64,000 nt of DNA, from positions 310,001 through 374,000 of the forward strand of contig OZ025738.1 of assembly GCA_964019335.1 (NCBI GenBank). Direction: 5' to 3'. The notes under the pieces were generated by a model. That model saw nothing but the letters and a program-made list of their open reading frames with translations. It searched no databases and was not told the DNA's origin. Position 1 is the first letter of the stretch. Each line of letters starts with the position of its first letter. The position numbers and the translations under genes are program-made. Shown here one piece after another: positions 30,327-38,657 of this stretch. This DNA is from Diplonema japonicum. Its lineage: Eukaryota; Euglenozoa; Diplonemea; Diplonemida; Diplonemidae.

Positions 30327-32468
30327 TCAAGGCACCACCACACCCCGCGCCGCGGCTAGCGAAGCACTGTGCTTTTGCGCAAGTTTTCTGTGCTCGGGGT
30401 GCTTGGTCTGGAAGGACCGCAGCTCGACGCCTGCAAGATCGTACTCCCCTTCGGAGAAGGCGGCGAAGAAAGGATCCAGGAAATCTTGCGCTTCCCTTGC
30501 AGCTTCTTCCAGCTGGTACATCCACTCAACCTCGCTGACTGAAGCAATGGCTGTGACCCAATACGCAATAATAGGGGCAACCTGCCCCGGGACCATCACA
30601 ACATCTATCTGGTGATGCACGACAAGGCCTTGCGCTTTTACAAAGGCCCCTGAACCGACTATCGCCAGACCGTAATCCACGCCTTGCATTGCCAGGCTGT
30701 AGCTTACATCGTCTAGGCTGCTCCCGAACACTTGGAATCTTTGTGACGTGCTTCCTAGGATGCCGTGGACGCTGCTTGAAGTGTGCAGCCCCATGCCCAC
30801 GGGGAGCAGTTGGCTGGGTTCTTCTATGGTGGAAAGTTGCATCGCGAGCTGTAACGCGTTCATTTGTACGGCGCTGCCTTGGACCTTCGAGAGGCCCCAC
30901 CCTACCAGAACCTTGTCCCCACGCACGCCCAGAAGTGAGCCGTATCTTCTCCTCACCAGATCGCACAGTTTCCCAAACATCTTCCCGTGGTGTTCCACTG
31001 CCTCGGTCAGGTCTGCCTGTGTACACAGCGTGTCGAACCCCGACGCAATAAAGCACAGGATCGTCGCTTTTGAGGTGTGCTTCAGCCCGATGGCAAGATG
31101 GTCTGTTATACCCTCGTCAGCTGCTGTGCCGGTCTGTGTGAATATCATGTTGCCGTCTTCCTGTTCGGGGGGGCCCATTACCGGGATGAAGGCCTGCACC
31201 TGCTTCACGGTTTGCAATGCGTGCCGAAAACCACGCTGCAGCCCGTTCAGCTCCCACACCGCAGACTGCTTCGGGATGCGCAGGACCGCGTCCGCGTCCA
31301 GCTGCATCGCAGCTAAGCAGTCAAACGCCTTAGCAAGCCTATACAACGGCAGCGTTGCCAGCAAAATAAACCCCATAGCTAGAAGGGCGGAGCCTACCAC
31401 AAGGCCTACCACGATGTAGGTAGTCCGTGCGTTGCTGGCGTAGATCTCATCGAAGTAGATGGCCTCAGGCGTGAGGCTAACTAAGTACAGGTGCAAGTTG
31501 TAACTACTCAAAGGGTACACCTCAAGCCACCACGTGGCTCCTTCAAAGTCGAACTTCTTGAAGTGCTGTCCATTCTCGTCGATGGTGTGTAGCATGGGAA
31601 GCACACCATACACAGCACGGTACAGGCTTGTTGTGTTAAGAGACGAGTTCAACGGGACACGGTAGTCTGCTGCACCGGGGTCGTAGGCGGCTGTGCTGGT
31701 GCTGGCGACGAGCTGGTACTTGTCATCAATGACCAGCATGTTGATGCTGCTGTGGCTTACATAAGGCGACAGATCGATCCATTGGAAGCCCACTGTCACA
31801 GTCGCCACACCGAAGAAGTTTCCAGACACGGGGTGCCGAACGGCGGTGCTGAGGCTCACGATGAGCCCTGCGTACTCATTATCCATGGTGTGCGTGATCT
31901 CCGTCCACACCTTCCCCCCATTCCGGAGTTCATCACTGCCCGAAACTACCGTATAGTAAGGCCGTGTTCTAAGCAGCAGTGTTATGGTGCGGTTGATATC
32001 GCGAAGCGTGAAGCTTGATGTAGTCTCGTCGCCCCTTGCGACGTGCATTCCTTCGGAGCTTAGCTCTGCATAGGTCCGCCCCAAGCGTACGAGGAATCCT
32101 CCGTCATCTGACTGCATAAGAGCGAGGAATGTTGCGGAGCTTGAGCTTCTGCTGAGGTACGCGTTGCCTTCGTGGTACACTCGCCTCGCGGTTTCTGATG
32201 AGAATCCGAACATGCCGGGGTGGAAGGGGCCGTACATCTGCTTGTTGTAGCCGTCTGTAAGGGTGGTGAGGTACCTCTCGGGTTCCTCTAGAAGGTCACG
32301 GGCGATGGCGTCGCGAGCTGATTTGATGTTGTTAGTCGACAGCTGCCGCGACACTGTGTCGATGGACGCCTCGGCGTTGGCCCGCGTCACTTGAAACGAC
32401 AGCACGCACGACGCAGCAACGAGGGCCCCGATGCACAGGCTCCCGACCACGAAAAGCGGAACCCTCAT
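30327..32468 (-). CDS. Receptor-like protein with dCache ectodomain and degenerate cyclase domain
   Basis: The protein is 713 residues from the MRVPLF start at 32468. In-frame sequence upstream translates the pyrimidine tract and is excluded. TM1 spans about 5-27. The ectodomain resembles a double-Cache fold: VWTEITHTMDNEYAGLIVSLSTAVRHPVSGNFFGVATVTV and MLVIDDKYQLVAST are typical strands. TM2 spans about 352-378. A linker with MQLDADAVL and KQVQAFIPVMG corresponds to DLDAAE and KAYLP in the array receptors. The cyclase-like domain has CFIASG where cyclases have FTD, keeps GVRGDKVLV, and lacks the transition-state Asn and Arg. It is predicted inactive. EVEWMYQLEEAAREAQ follows, as in the other receptors. 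It is a divergent single-copy relative of the array family. Ligands and partners are unknown. Confidence 0.75.
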   Translation of the reverse strand: MRVPLFVVGSLCIGALVAASCVLSFQVTRANAEASIDTVSRQLSTNNIKSARDAIARDLLEEPERYLTTLTDGYNKQMYGPFHPGMFGFSSETARRVYHEGNAYLSRSSSSATFLALMQSDDGGFLVRLGRTYAELSSEGMHVARGDETTSSFTLRDINRTITLLLRTRPYYTVVSGSDELRNGGKVWTEITHTMDNEYAGLIVSLSTAVRHPVSGNFFGVATVTVGFQWIDLSPYVSHSSINMLVIDDKYQLVASTSTAAYDPGAADYRVPLNSSLNTTSLYRAVYGVLPMLHTIDENGQHFKKFDFEGATWWLEVYPLSSYNLHLYLVSLTPEAIYFDEIYASNARTTYIVVGLVVGSALLAMGFILLATLPLYRLAKAFDCLAAMQLDADAVLRIPKQSAVWELNGLQRGFRHALQTVKQVQAFIPVMGPPEQEDGNMIFTQTGTAADEGITDHLAIGLKHTSKATILCFIASGFDTLCTQADLTEAVEHHGKMFGKLCDLVRRRYGSLLGVRGDKVLVGWGLSKVQGSAVQMNALQLAMQLSTIEEPSQLLPVGMGLHTSSSVHGILGSTSQRFQVFGSSLDDVSYSLAMQGVDYGLAIVGSGAFVKAQGLVVHHQIDVVMVPGQVAPIIAYWVTAIASVSEVEWMYQLEEAAREAQDFLDPFFAAFSEGEYDLAGVELRSFQTKHPEHRKLAQKHSASLAAARGVVVP

Positions 32469-32678
32469 CTTTTGTGGCCCCCCCACCCCCCCCGCGTGGC
32501 GTTGCCTTTCTTTTTGAGAATAAAAAAAAAAAAGAAAGAAAAAATCAGGAAAGGAAAAAGAAAAAAAGAAAAAGCCTGTTTTTGTTGACATTTCCTTAAC
32601 AGAAAATACCCCACGGGCCATCGCTGTTAAACATGCGGGCAAATGTGTCAAAAAAGCAGGTATTAATTGAATAAAGCG
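32469..32678. other. 5' flank of the receptor with strong pyrimidine tract
   Basis: On the minus strand, a T/C-rich stretch of about 60 bases (32580-32510) precedes the 32468 start, consistent with a trans-splice acceptor region. Confidence 0.5.
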
Positions 32679-33773
32679 CTATTGTGAAGCCTCGAGCAGC
32701 GCGGCGACGGCGAAGTGTTTCCTCCTCCTTGCAACCCCGGCTGGCGTCACCCCGCTTGCGTTCTCGATGCTGCGGTCGGCACCGTGCCGCAGCATCAGCA
32801 ACACAACATCCCTGTGCCCGTTCTTGCAGGCGTGTGTGCAGCGGTGTCCCCCCTGTTATGTTCATGTCACGCAGGTCAGGGTCAGCCTTGTTCTCGAGGA
32901 GATACTGCACAGCTGCCACGCAGCCCCTCCCTGCAGCGAGATGCAGAGCCGTGTTGCCGTAGCAATCAGAGATGTTTGGGTCGGCATGGTGCTGAAAAAG
33001 CAGCCTCATGGTTTCCAAACGGAACTCACCAACAACTGTACTGTGCAGTGCCGTCTGGCGTTGTAAGCTTGTTTTAGCGTTCGGGTCAGCATGGTGTTCA
33101 AGCAGCACGCGTAGAATGCCTTCTTTCCCGTGGTTCGCAGCAGTGCAGCGGGGTATCCCCACTACCGTCGACGGTGTTGACGTCCGCCCCATACTTCAGC
33201 ATAACCCGAACGAGATCCTCATTATCACCAGCAGCCATGTGTAATGCGGTCGTTCCTAGAATCTCTGTGTTGGCGTCAGCAAGTTCTCTTGCGAGTATCT
33301 CATCAATACATGTTGTGAAGCCACACTGGGTTGCAAGTAGTAGGGCGTGCGTCATAGTTTGACGGTCAGCATGGATACCCGCGATGCACATGGCTTCTAG
33401 AATCTCTTCGGTCTGGTTGCGGGTCGTCTCCTCGATGTTTCGCATTGAGAATATTACATCCTCTATCCCCAACCCCTCTGCTCTAAGGTCGCGTAGCTTC
33501 TGTAGAGCCTTGTGCTTCTCGCTCATTGTCACGTGGATCTCGCTGCCGTCCTCGAAGGGCAGGTCGGTGAGCTTCTGCTCCCCGTCGCCGTGGCCTATTC
33601 TCTTCACCCTCAAACTGCAGTGTGATGGTGTCTACGGCGAAGCACGATGCCTCTGCTATCCGTGTTTTGAGCGTCCTGGTGCTTTCGCTCCCTTCCACCT
33701 CTAGCGGTAGTGACGTCCCCGAGGGCAGAACGGCGTGCACGGTGACCGACGGTACCTTACGCTTCTGGGTCAT
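32679..33773 (-). pseudogene. UBL-ankyrin repeat protein, interrupted by frameshifts
   Basis: The gene starts at MTQKRKVPSVTV (33773). Residues 4-75 form a ubiquitin-like domain similar to that of the TPR gene at 49923. A helical linker follows (HKALQKLRDLRAEGLGIEDV), then about six ankyrin repeats. These include GTTALHMAAGDNEDLVRVMLKYGADVN, a repeat with LLEHHADPNAK, and GNTALHLAAGRGCVAAVQYLLENKADPDL. The reading frame breaks three times: near 33590-33610, near 33137-33150, and near 32830-32842. The last can be explained by one extra C. Each break joins parts of the same expected domain. It is either a recent pseudogene or a correct gene with sequencing errors. Once the shifts are allowed for, the frame ends at 32679. 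Confidence 0.7.
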
Positions 33774-34388
33774 GGTTTTTTTTTTTTTTTTTTTTTTTGT
33801 GTTAATGCTGGTTTTTTTTTTTTTGAAAGGAGGATATGGCATCGTTTCAAACCCCCCCCCCCCCCCCAAAAAATGAGGCCAATTGACACTTTCAATATTT
33901 CTCTAAGTACTTTTTCCCAAAAAAAAAAAAATTCTACAACTTTCCCGGCCCAGATTAGGAAAGAAAACACCCCAGAAAATGGGAAAGTGAGTGTTACTGG
34001 TACCCAGAAAATTCAGTCCTAGGGGCAAAAATGGGCTTTTTCACTTTGCACAAATTCAGTAAAAGAGGGGGTGACAAAAATGGATGCTTTTAAACTTGCT
34101 GTTGAGAAGCTAGGGGTAAAAAAAAATGGTATTCGGACCGAGAAAGGGTAAATGGGAACACCACGGTGATCAGGACACTCGCCACAGAGGTTTTTGAGAA
34201 GCTCAGTGGCAACGACTGTGCTGCACTAGTTTGTGGCGTAGTGTGTAAAGGGGAACTTCTAGCGGCACTTCTGCTATCATTTTCTGGTTGATTTAGTAGC
34301 CAACAAGACACCACACGGCGCCAATTGGTCAGAGGCATGAGGCTTGACCACATCACACATGATGAAATAAGGGCAGCTGGCCTTACTG
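33774..34388. other. Low-complexity spacer and upstream part of a decayed element
   Basis: T-runs at 33777-33799 and 33811-33824 lie just before the UBL-ankyrin start on the minus strand, and a C-run at 33855-33867. From about 34030 short frames resemble decayed coding sequence continuous with the next feature. Confidence 0.4.
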
Positions 34389-35075
34389 TTGGAAAAGTCT
34401 TGTTCCACAGTAGCATGGGCACAGAAAAAAATAAAGAAAAAAATGGAGTGGATACTCTGGACTGACGGTGGGCGTCACTTTCGTGCAAAGGAATTTTGCT
34501 ACTTTGTTCTTTTTGGTCTTCGTTATGTATATCCCGATCGGACGTTTTCCCTGTGGTTTCTGGGGGAGAAACACGGCAAAAACAACAGGGACAGCCACTT
34601 TGGTGTGCTCTCTCGTGTTTTTTGGTTTTGGGTGCCTCGTTCCACAACAATTAAAACTGTGGAACAAATAGGTAACATCACCAATACGATACGGTGCGCC
34701 ATGCATGTAGTTACTGATGTCTTTGGCCCGTACAAAAAGAAAATTCTTGAGTTTCCGGATTTTACAGGTGCATATGAGCTCAGGAGCACACCGGAGGGTG
34801 TATTTGCTACGTGTGCGTCCACGAGCTAGAAAGAACTAAAGTACATCATCAAAGAACTCGCTGCAGACAGGGCAGAGAAAAGGCCCCCAGTCTATGAATC
34901 TTGTGATGAGTATGAGGACGTTCCTGATAGCCTTCCCGGACTTGAAAAACGAGAAAGAATAGTAACCAAATTACAAAAATACTCGACACCCCATGACAAG
35001 CCCAAAGCACCAAGTACACCTACGAATGAGCCTCTTAAAACCCCCCAAAATGCGGTAGAAGGCCTAATAGTATGA
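34389..35075 (+). pseudogene. Decayed DDE-like transposase fragment
   Basis: A plus-strand frame contains WTDGGRHFRAKEF and, about 25 residues later, WFLGEKHGKNNRDSHFGVLSR. Acidic DGG and HGK..D motifs in this spacing occur in transposon-derived proteins. I cannot name the superfamily. The frame crosses a TAG at 34827 and continues with KELKYIIKELAADRAEKRPP to about 35075, so the copy is dead as assembled. It is on the strand opposite to the host genes. Confidence 0.35.
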
Positions 35076-35599
35076 AAAAGAAATGAGGTCGCCCACTCAG
35101 CAGCAGCACATCTCAGCCGCAGAAGACTAGGAAATGAAGGTTTCCACTTCCAACATCATTTCAGCCACCTTCTAGTAGTGAGTTCCGCTATTTCTTGCTA
35201 TTGAAAGCATACTCTCTGACTTTACCAAAACCACTAAAACCCGATTTTGACCCTAAAACTGAATTTTTTGCAAAAAAAAAAAAAAAAAAAAAAAAAGAGA
35301 GAGAGAGAGAGAGAAGTAATATAAAAAGAGAGAAGAATAAAAGAAGAAATAATATATCGGCCGCCTGGGTTAGTTTTTTTTTTTCCTCTTTTTTATTTTT
35401 AAGCGGTATTTTTTTTTTTTCCTTTCTTCCTTTTTTTTTTTTCCAAAATGCAATTGCACATTCAAGAAGGTGCAAAAAAAAAAAAAAAAGAAAATAACAA
35501 CAAGAGTTTCTTTTTTTTTTAAAAAAAATTTAAAAAAAAGTTTTTTTTAAAAAAAAAAAGAAAAAAAAATTAAAATTTTCTTTTTTTTTTTTGCTTTCT
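35076..35599. other. Gene-free homopolymer-rich spacer
   Basis: Dense A- and T-runs and a (GA)n stretch at 35297-35313. No gene is seen. Confidence 0.6.
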
Positions 35600-36841
35600 T
35601 TAGACAACACAACACACACACCCTCTGGGCACGCTTCGCTCAGTCTCTGGGACCGGAGTCTGATGCAAGAACTCACCACCCACTTCTGCCCCGCGCAGAG
35701 GAGTCAGGTTGACAGCACTGATCGAGGTCCCCTTCAAGAACGCATCACCCACAGAGCGCGCACCTCTAAGTGGAGCGAGGTCAATAGTTAAAAGAGACCT
35801 GCAGCCTCTTAAAAACTCATTTCCGATAACACAACTGCTCTGCACGGGCATAAGGTCAACAGAAACTAACGCACTGCAGTCGCTCAAGAACCCCTCGCCT
35901 ACCAATGTAACACGGCGAAAAGGTTTTAGATTAACAGCTCCAAGTGCCGTACATCCCCCGAGGAAGGACTTCCCGACAGAAGAAACACGACGCATCGCCG
36001 TGAGATCGATGGAGGACAGAGCTCTACAGTCTTTTAAAAAACCCGCGTGGATGTTTCTGATACCAGCAAGGGGCGTTAGATCAATGGTTGTGAGGGATGG
36101 GTTCTCAGATAGAAACATTTCGCCGACACTCGTGAGGCCTCGAGGCAGCGTGGCGGTGGTTAAAGAGCTACACCGTGACAGGAAGAAATCATCGATAACA
36201 GTAGTACTTGTCAACGGGGAGAGATCCACATCGGTGAGCGCATCGCAACCATTTAGAAACCGCCATCCAAGCGCAAGAACGCCACTGAACGAGGACAGAT
36301 CAATTGACGTTAAATATCGGGAGTTGGATAGGAAATTGTCTCCAATGGACGTAACGTGCCGTAGCCCTGTAAAATCCACCGATGTCAGTGAACTATTCCG
36401 TAGAAATTCATCGCCAAGAGCGGTTACTCTGAAATCCGGGTCTTCGAGTTTTAGATGTTGCAGACCCTTGGGAAGATCGCTCCCGGACAGTTGTAGTACT
36501 CCACCTTCAACGCCCCACATATCCGCGATCAACACGATTCCCGGTTCGCCCTGCCGTTCGATTTCCTCCCTCCTTGCCCACAGTTCTTTCACGGTTACGG
36601 ACACTGTTTGGTTGGTGTCGTATCGAAGCAGCACCTCGCATTCGTTTAAAAGCCCGCTTTCACTCACAATAATCTTGTCAGAACACTCCAGTACATCTCC
36701 CTCGTAGTGTAGTTCAAAAGTGTCAGCTCCTACCTCAATCGGTTCAGCTGCTTTTTTATACAAAATCTGTAGTGTGTCGTCTCCTGTTACTTCTACACCG
36801 TGAACTCCAGAAGGTGCCCTTATGGTCACCACAATGCTCAT
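35600..36841 (-). CDS. UBL-LRR protein with possible C-terminal prenylation motif
   Basis: The protein is 413 residues from MSIVVTI at 36841. In-frame sequence upstream is a translation of T-runs and is excluded. Residues 1-85 are ubiquitin-like (VVTIRAPSGVHGVEVTGDDTL; FELHYEGDVLE). A short helical linker (VKELWARREEIERQG) and DLPKGLQHLKLEDPDFRVTALGDEFL lead to about eleven BspA-type LRRs, each of 23-25 residues with the pattern LTSVDLxxLxxVxxIGxxFLxxC. The last residues are GCVCCVV. The final CCVV fits a CaaX-type box, so the protein could be lipid-anchored. An AG acceptor lies at 36857-36858 after a T/C tract. It is more diverged than the paralogues at 54116 and 58171. Confidence 0.75.
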   Translation of the reverse strand: MSIVVTIRAPSGVHGVEVTGDDTLQILYKKAAEPIEVGADTFELHYEGDVLECSDKIIVSESGLLNECEVLLRYDTNQTVSVTVKELWARREEIERQGEPGIVLIADMWGVEGGVLQLSGSDLPKGLQHLKLEDPDFRVTALGDEFLRNSSLTSVDFTGLRHVTSIGDNFLSNSRYLTSIDLSSFSGVLALGWRFLNGCDALTDVDLSPLTSTTVIDDFFLSRCSSLTTATLPRGLTSVGEMFLSENPSLTTIDLTPLAGIRNIHAGFLKDCRALSSIDLTAMRRVSSVGKSFLGGCTALGAVNLKPFRRVTLVGEGFLSDCSALVSVDLMPVQSSCVIGNEFLRGCRSLLTIDLAPLRGARSVGDAFLKGTSISAVNLTPLRGAEVGGEFLHQTPVPETERSVPRGCVCCVV

Positions 36842-36930
36842 CGTGCAGAAACAGTCCTGTGAGGGAGGGGGGTGGCGCGAGTGGTAGAGAAACGAAAAAA
36901 AAAAAAAGAAAAAAAAACCGCCCATGCGCA

Positions 36931-36972
<42 letters not shown>

Positions 36973-37081
36973 ACTGGCCGTTGTTTTGTACGTGCCGAGT
37001 AAAACCTGGAGAAAAGTTTGTCAACCCGAAACACGTTGCCAACGTTCCCCTTTTGTTTAGACTAGTCAAAGACTCGTTCTT

Positions 37082-37118
<37 letters not shown>

Positions 37119-37127
37119 AAAGGGAAA
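36842..37127. other. 5' flank with long T-runs on the minus strand
   Basis: A-runs at 36928-36967 and 37084-37117 (T-runs on the coding strand) flank a short unique stretch. No gene is seen. Confidence 0.5.
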
Positions 37128-38017
37128 AGTTAGTTTGGGGAGAGAGGGGAACCTTTTTTTCTTTTTTTGGTTAGTATTCCAAGTTCTTCTTTTTTTGTTT
37201 TAACAATATTATTGTCGAGACTAAAAACTACTTGATGGCAGCGTAATGAGCTATTTTATTAGGTAAAATTCCGCTCGTGCGCACAAACAAACAGACAAAA
37301 AAAAAAAAGAAATTGCTGTAATGAGCAGGTAACTGAAATGTTTAAATGGGAAAAATAAAAAAGGTTAAAAATGTTTAAGGGCAAATCCCACTTAAAGCTC
37401 CCTTTTTTTTCGCTTTCGTTCCGAAAAAAAAAAAGATATTTTTAAACAAACATTATCGAGACTTAAAAAACTAATTGATGGCAGCGTAATGAGCTCAGTT
37501 ACTAGGTAACTGAAATGGTTTTTTTTTTTTTTTTTTCTTTTTTTTTTTCTTCTTTTTTTTAAATCCGCAAATCGGGTATGGAAAAAAAAAAAAAAGAAAA
37601 AGAAGTAAAAATACCGCTCGTGCGCACAAAAAACAAATAAATTTCTTATCAGGTCATCGAGGGGAAAGTTAGTTTGGGGAGAGAGGGGATCATTTCTTTT
37701 TTTAAAAAAAAAGGGGGGGGGGAAAAAAACTGCTTGATGGGCAGCGTAATGAGCTATTTTATGGTAACTGAAATGCATAATGGGAAAAAAAAAAAAAAAT
37801 ATCGCTTTCGTTCCGAGAAAAAATATACTAGGTTAGATGACGCTGCGCACTAAACAAACAACTCTTTATCATGTCATCGGGGTGGGGAAAAGCTAGTTTT
37901 TTTGGAGGGGGGGGGGGAAGGATCATTTAGTTATTCTTTCTTCTTTATAAAAAACTGATTGTTGGCAGCGTAATGAGCAATATTACCCTGGTAACTGAAC
38001 TAGGTAAATATATGTTT

Positions 38018-38020
<3 letters not shown>
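37128..38020. repeat. Satellite-like imperfect tandem array, 220-260 bp period
   Basis: The string GCAGCGTAATGAGC occurs at 37238, 37481, 37741 and 37965, and a variant, TGCTGTAATGAGC, at about 37315. Each is followed by GGTAACTGAA or a close variant. Companion strings GCTCGTGCGCACAAA and GTTAGTTTGGGGAGAGAGGGGA also recur. Further decayed parts continue to about 38640. No coding potential is seen. Confidence 0.7.
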
Positions 38021-38055
<35 letters not shown>

Positions 38056-38657
38056 CCACTAAACTTAAGAAATTCAAAAAGGTGTAAATCAGGGAAAAAG
38101 TGACAAGGAATACTTGACTCCAAAAGGGGGGCATCACCGTGATCTTCAGGAGCAACCGATAGGAACCGGACGCAAGCTAAATCTGCGCTAGAACAGTGTT
38201 TTTATGCATTTTTTTTTTTTGTGGCATTTTAGTATTTATTTTCCACCTTTTCTTTTTTGCTTCTTTTTTCCCAGAGGCCTGAATGTCTCCATAAAAAGAA
38301 CACTTTGTATGGTTAAATGTTGCCATTTTTTTTCTTTTTTTTTGAATTTCTTTTTTTTAGGAAATTGACTTTTTCTTTTTCGGTTAGCCAGTGGGGCTTT
38401 AGTGGTTAATGAAAAAAAAAAAAAAAAAAAGAGATGAGATAAAGGAGGTTCTTGTCTTGGAACGTCCCCCTTGTCTCTACTTATCTATCCCTTTCTCCCT
38501 TCTGGGGCCTCGGCCTTTCTTTCTTTTTTGGCTGTGTTGCCTAAAAAGTAGTTTAAAAAAAATACCGCTCATGCTCACATGACAAACAATTTCTTATCAT
38601 GTTTATCGGGGGGGGGGGGGGGGGGGGAGTTAGTTTTCCTTGGAGGGGGAGTGGGGG
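38021..38657. other. Gene-free low-complexity spacer
   Basis: T-runs (38018-38048), A-runs, and a G-run of about 19 at 38607-38627. Related to the satellite array only in places. Confidence 0.5.

Noticed and set aside
30298-31056. Arg/Ser/Gly-rich open frames overlapping the 30327 receptor
   Set aside because: They are alternative frames of a GC-rich coding region without recognisable domains.
36842-37120. N-terminal extension of the 36841 UBL-LRR gene with long Phe runs
   Set aside because: The residues come from T-tracts and leader sequence upstream of the AG acceptor. The ubiquitin-like domain starts at MSIVV.
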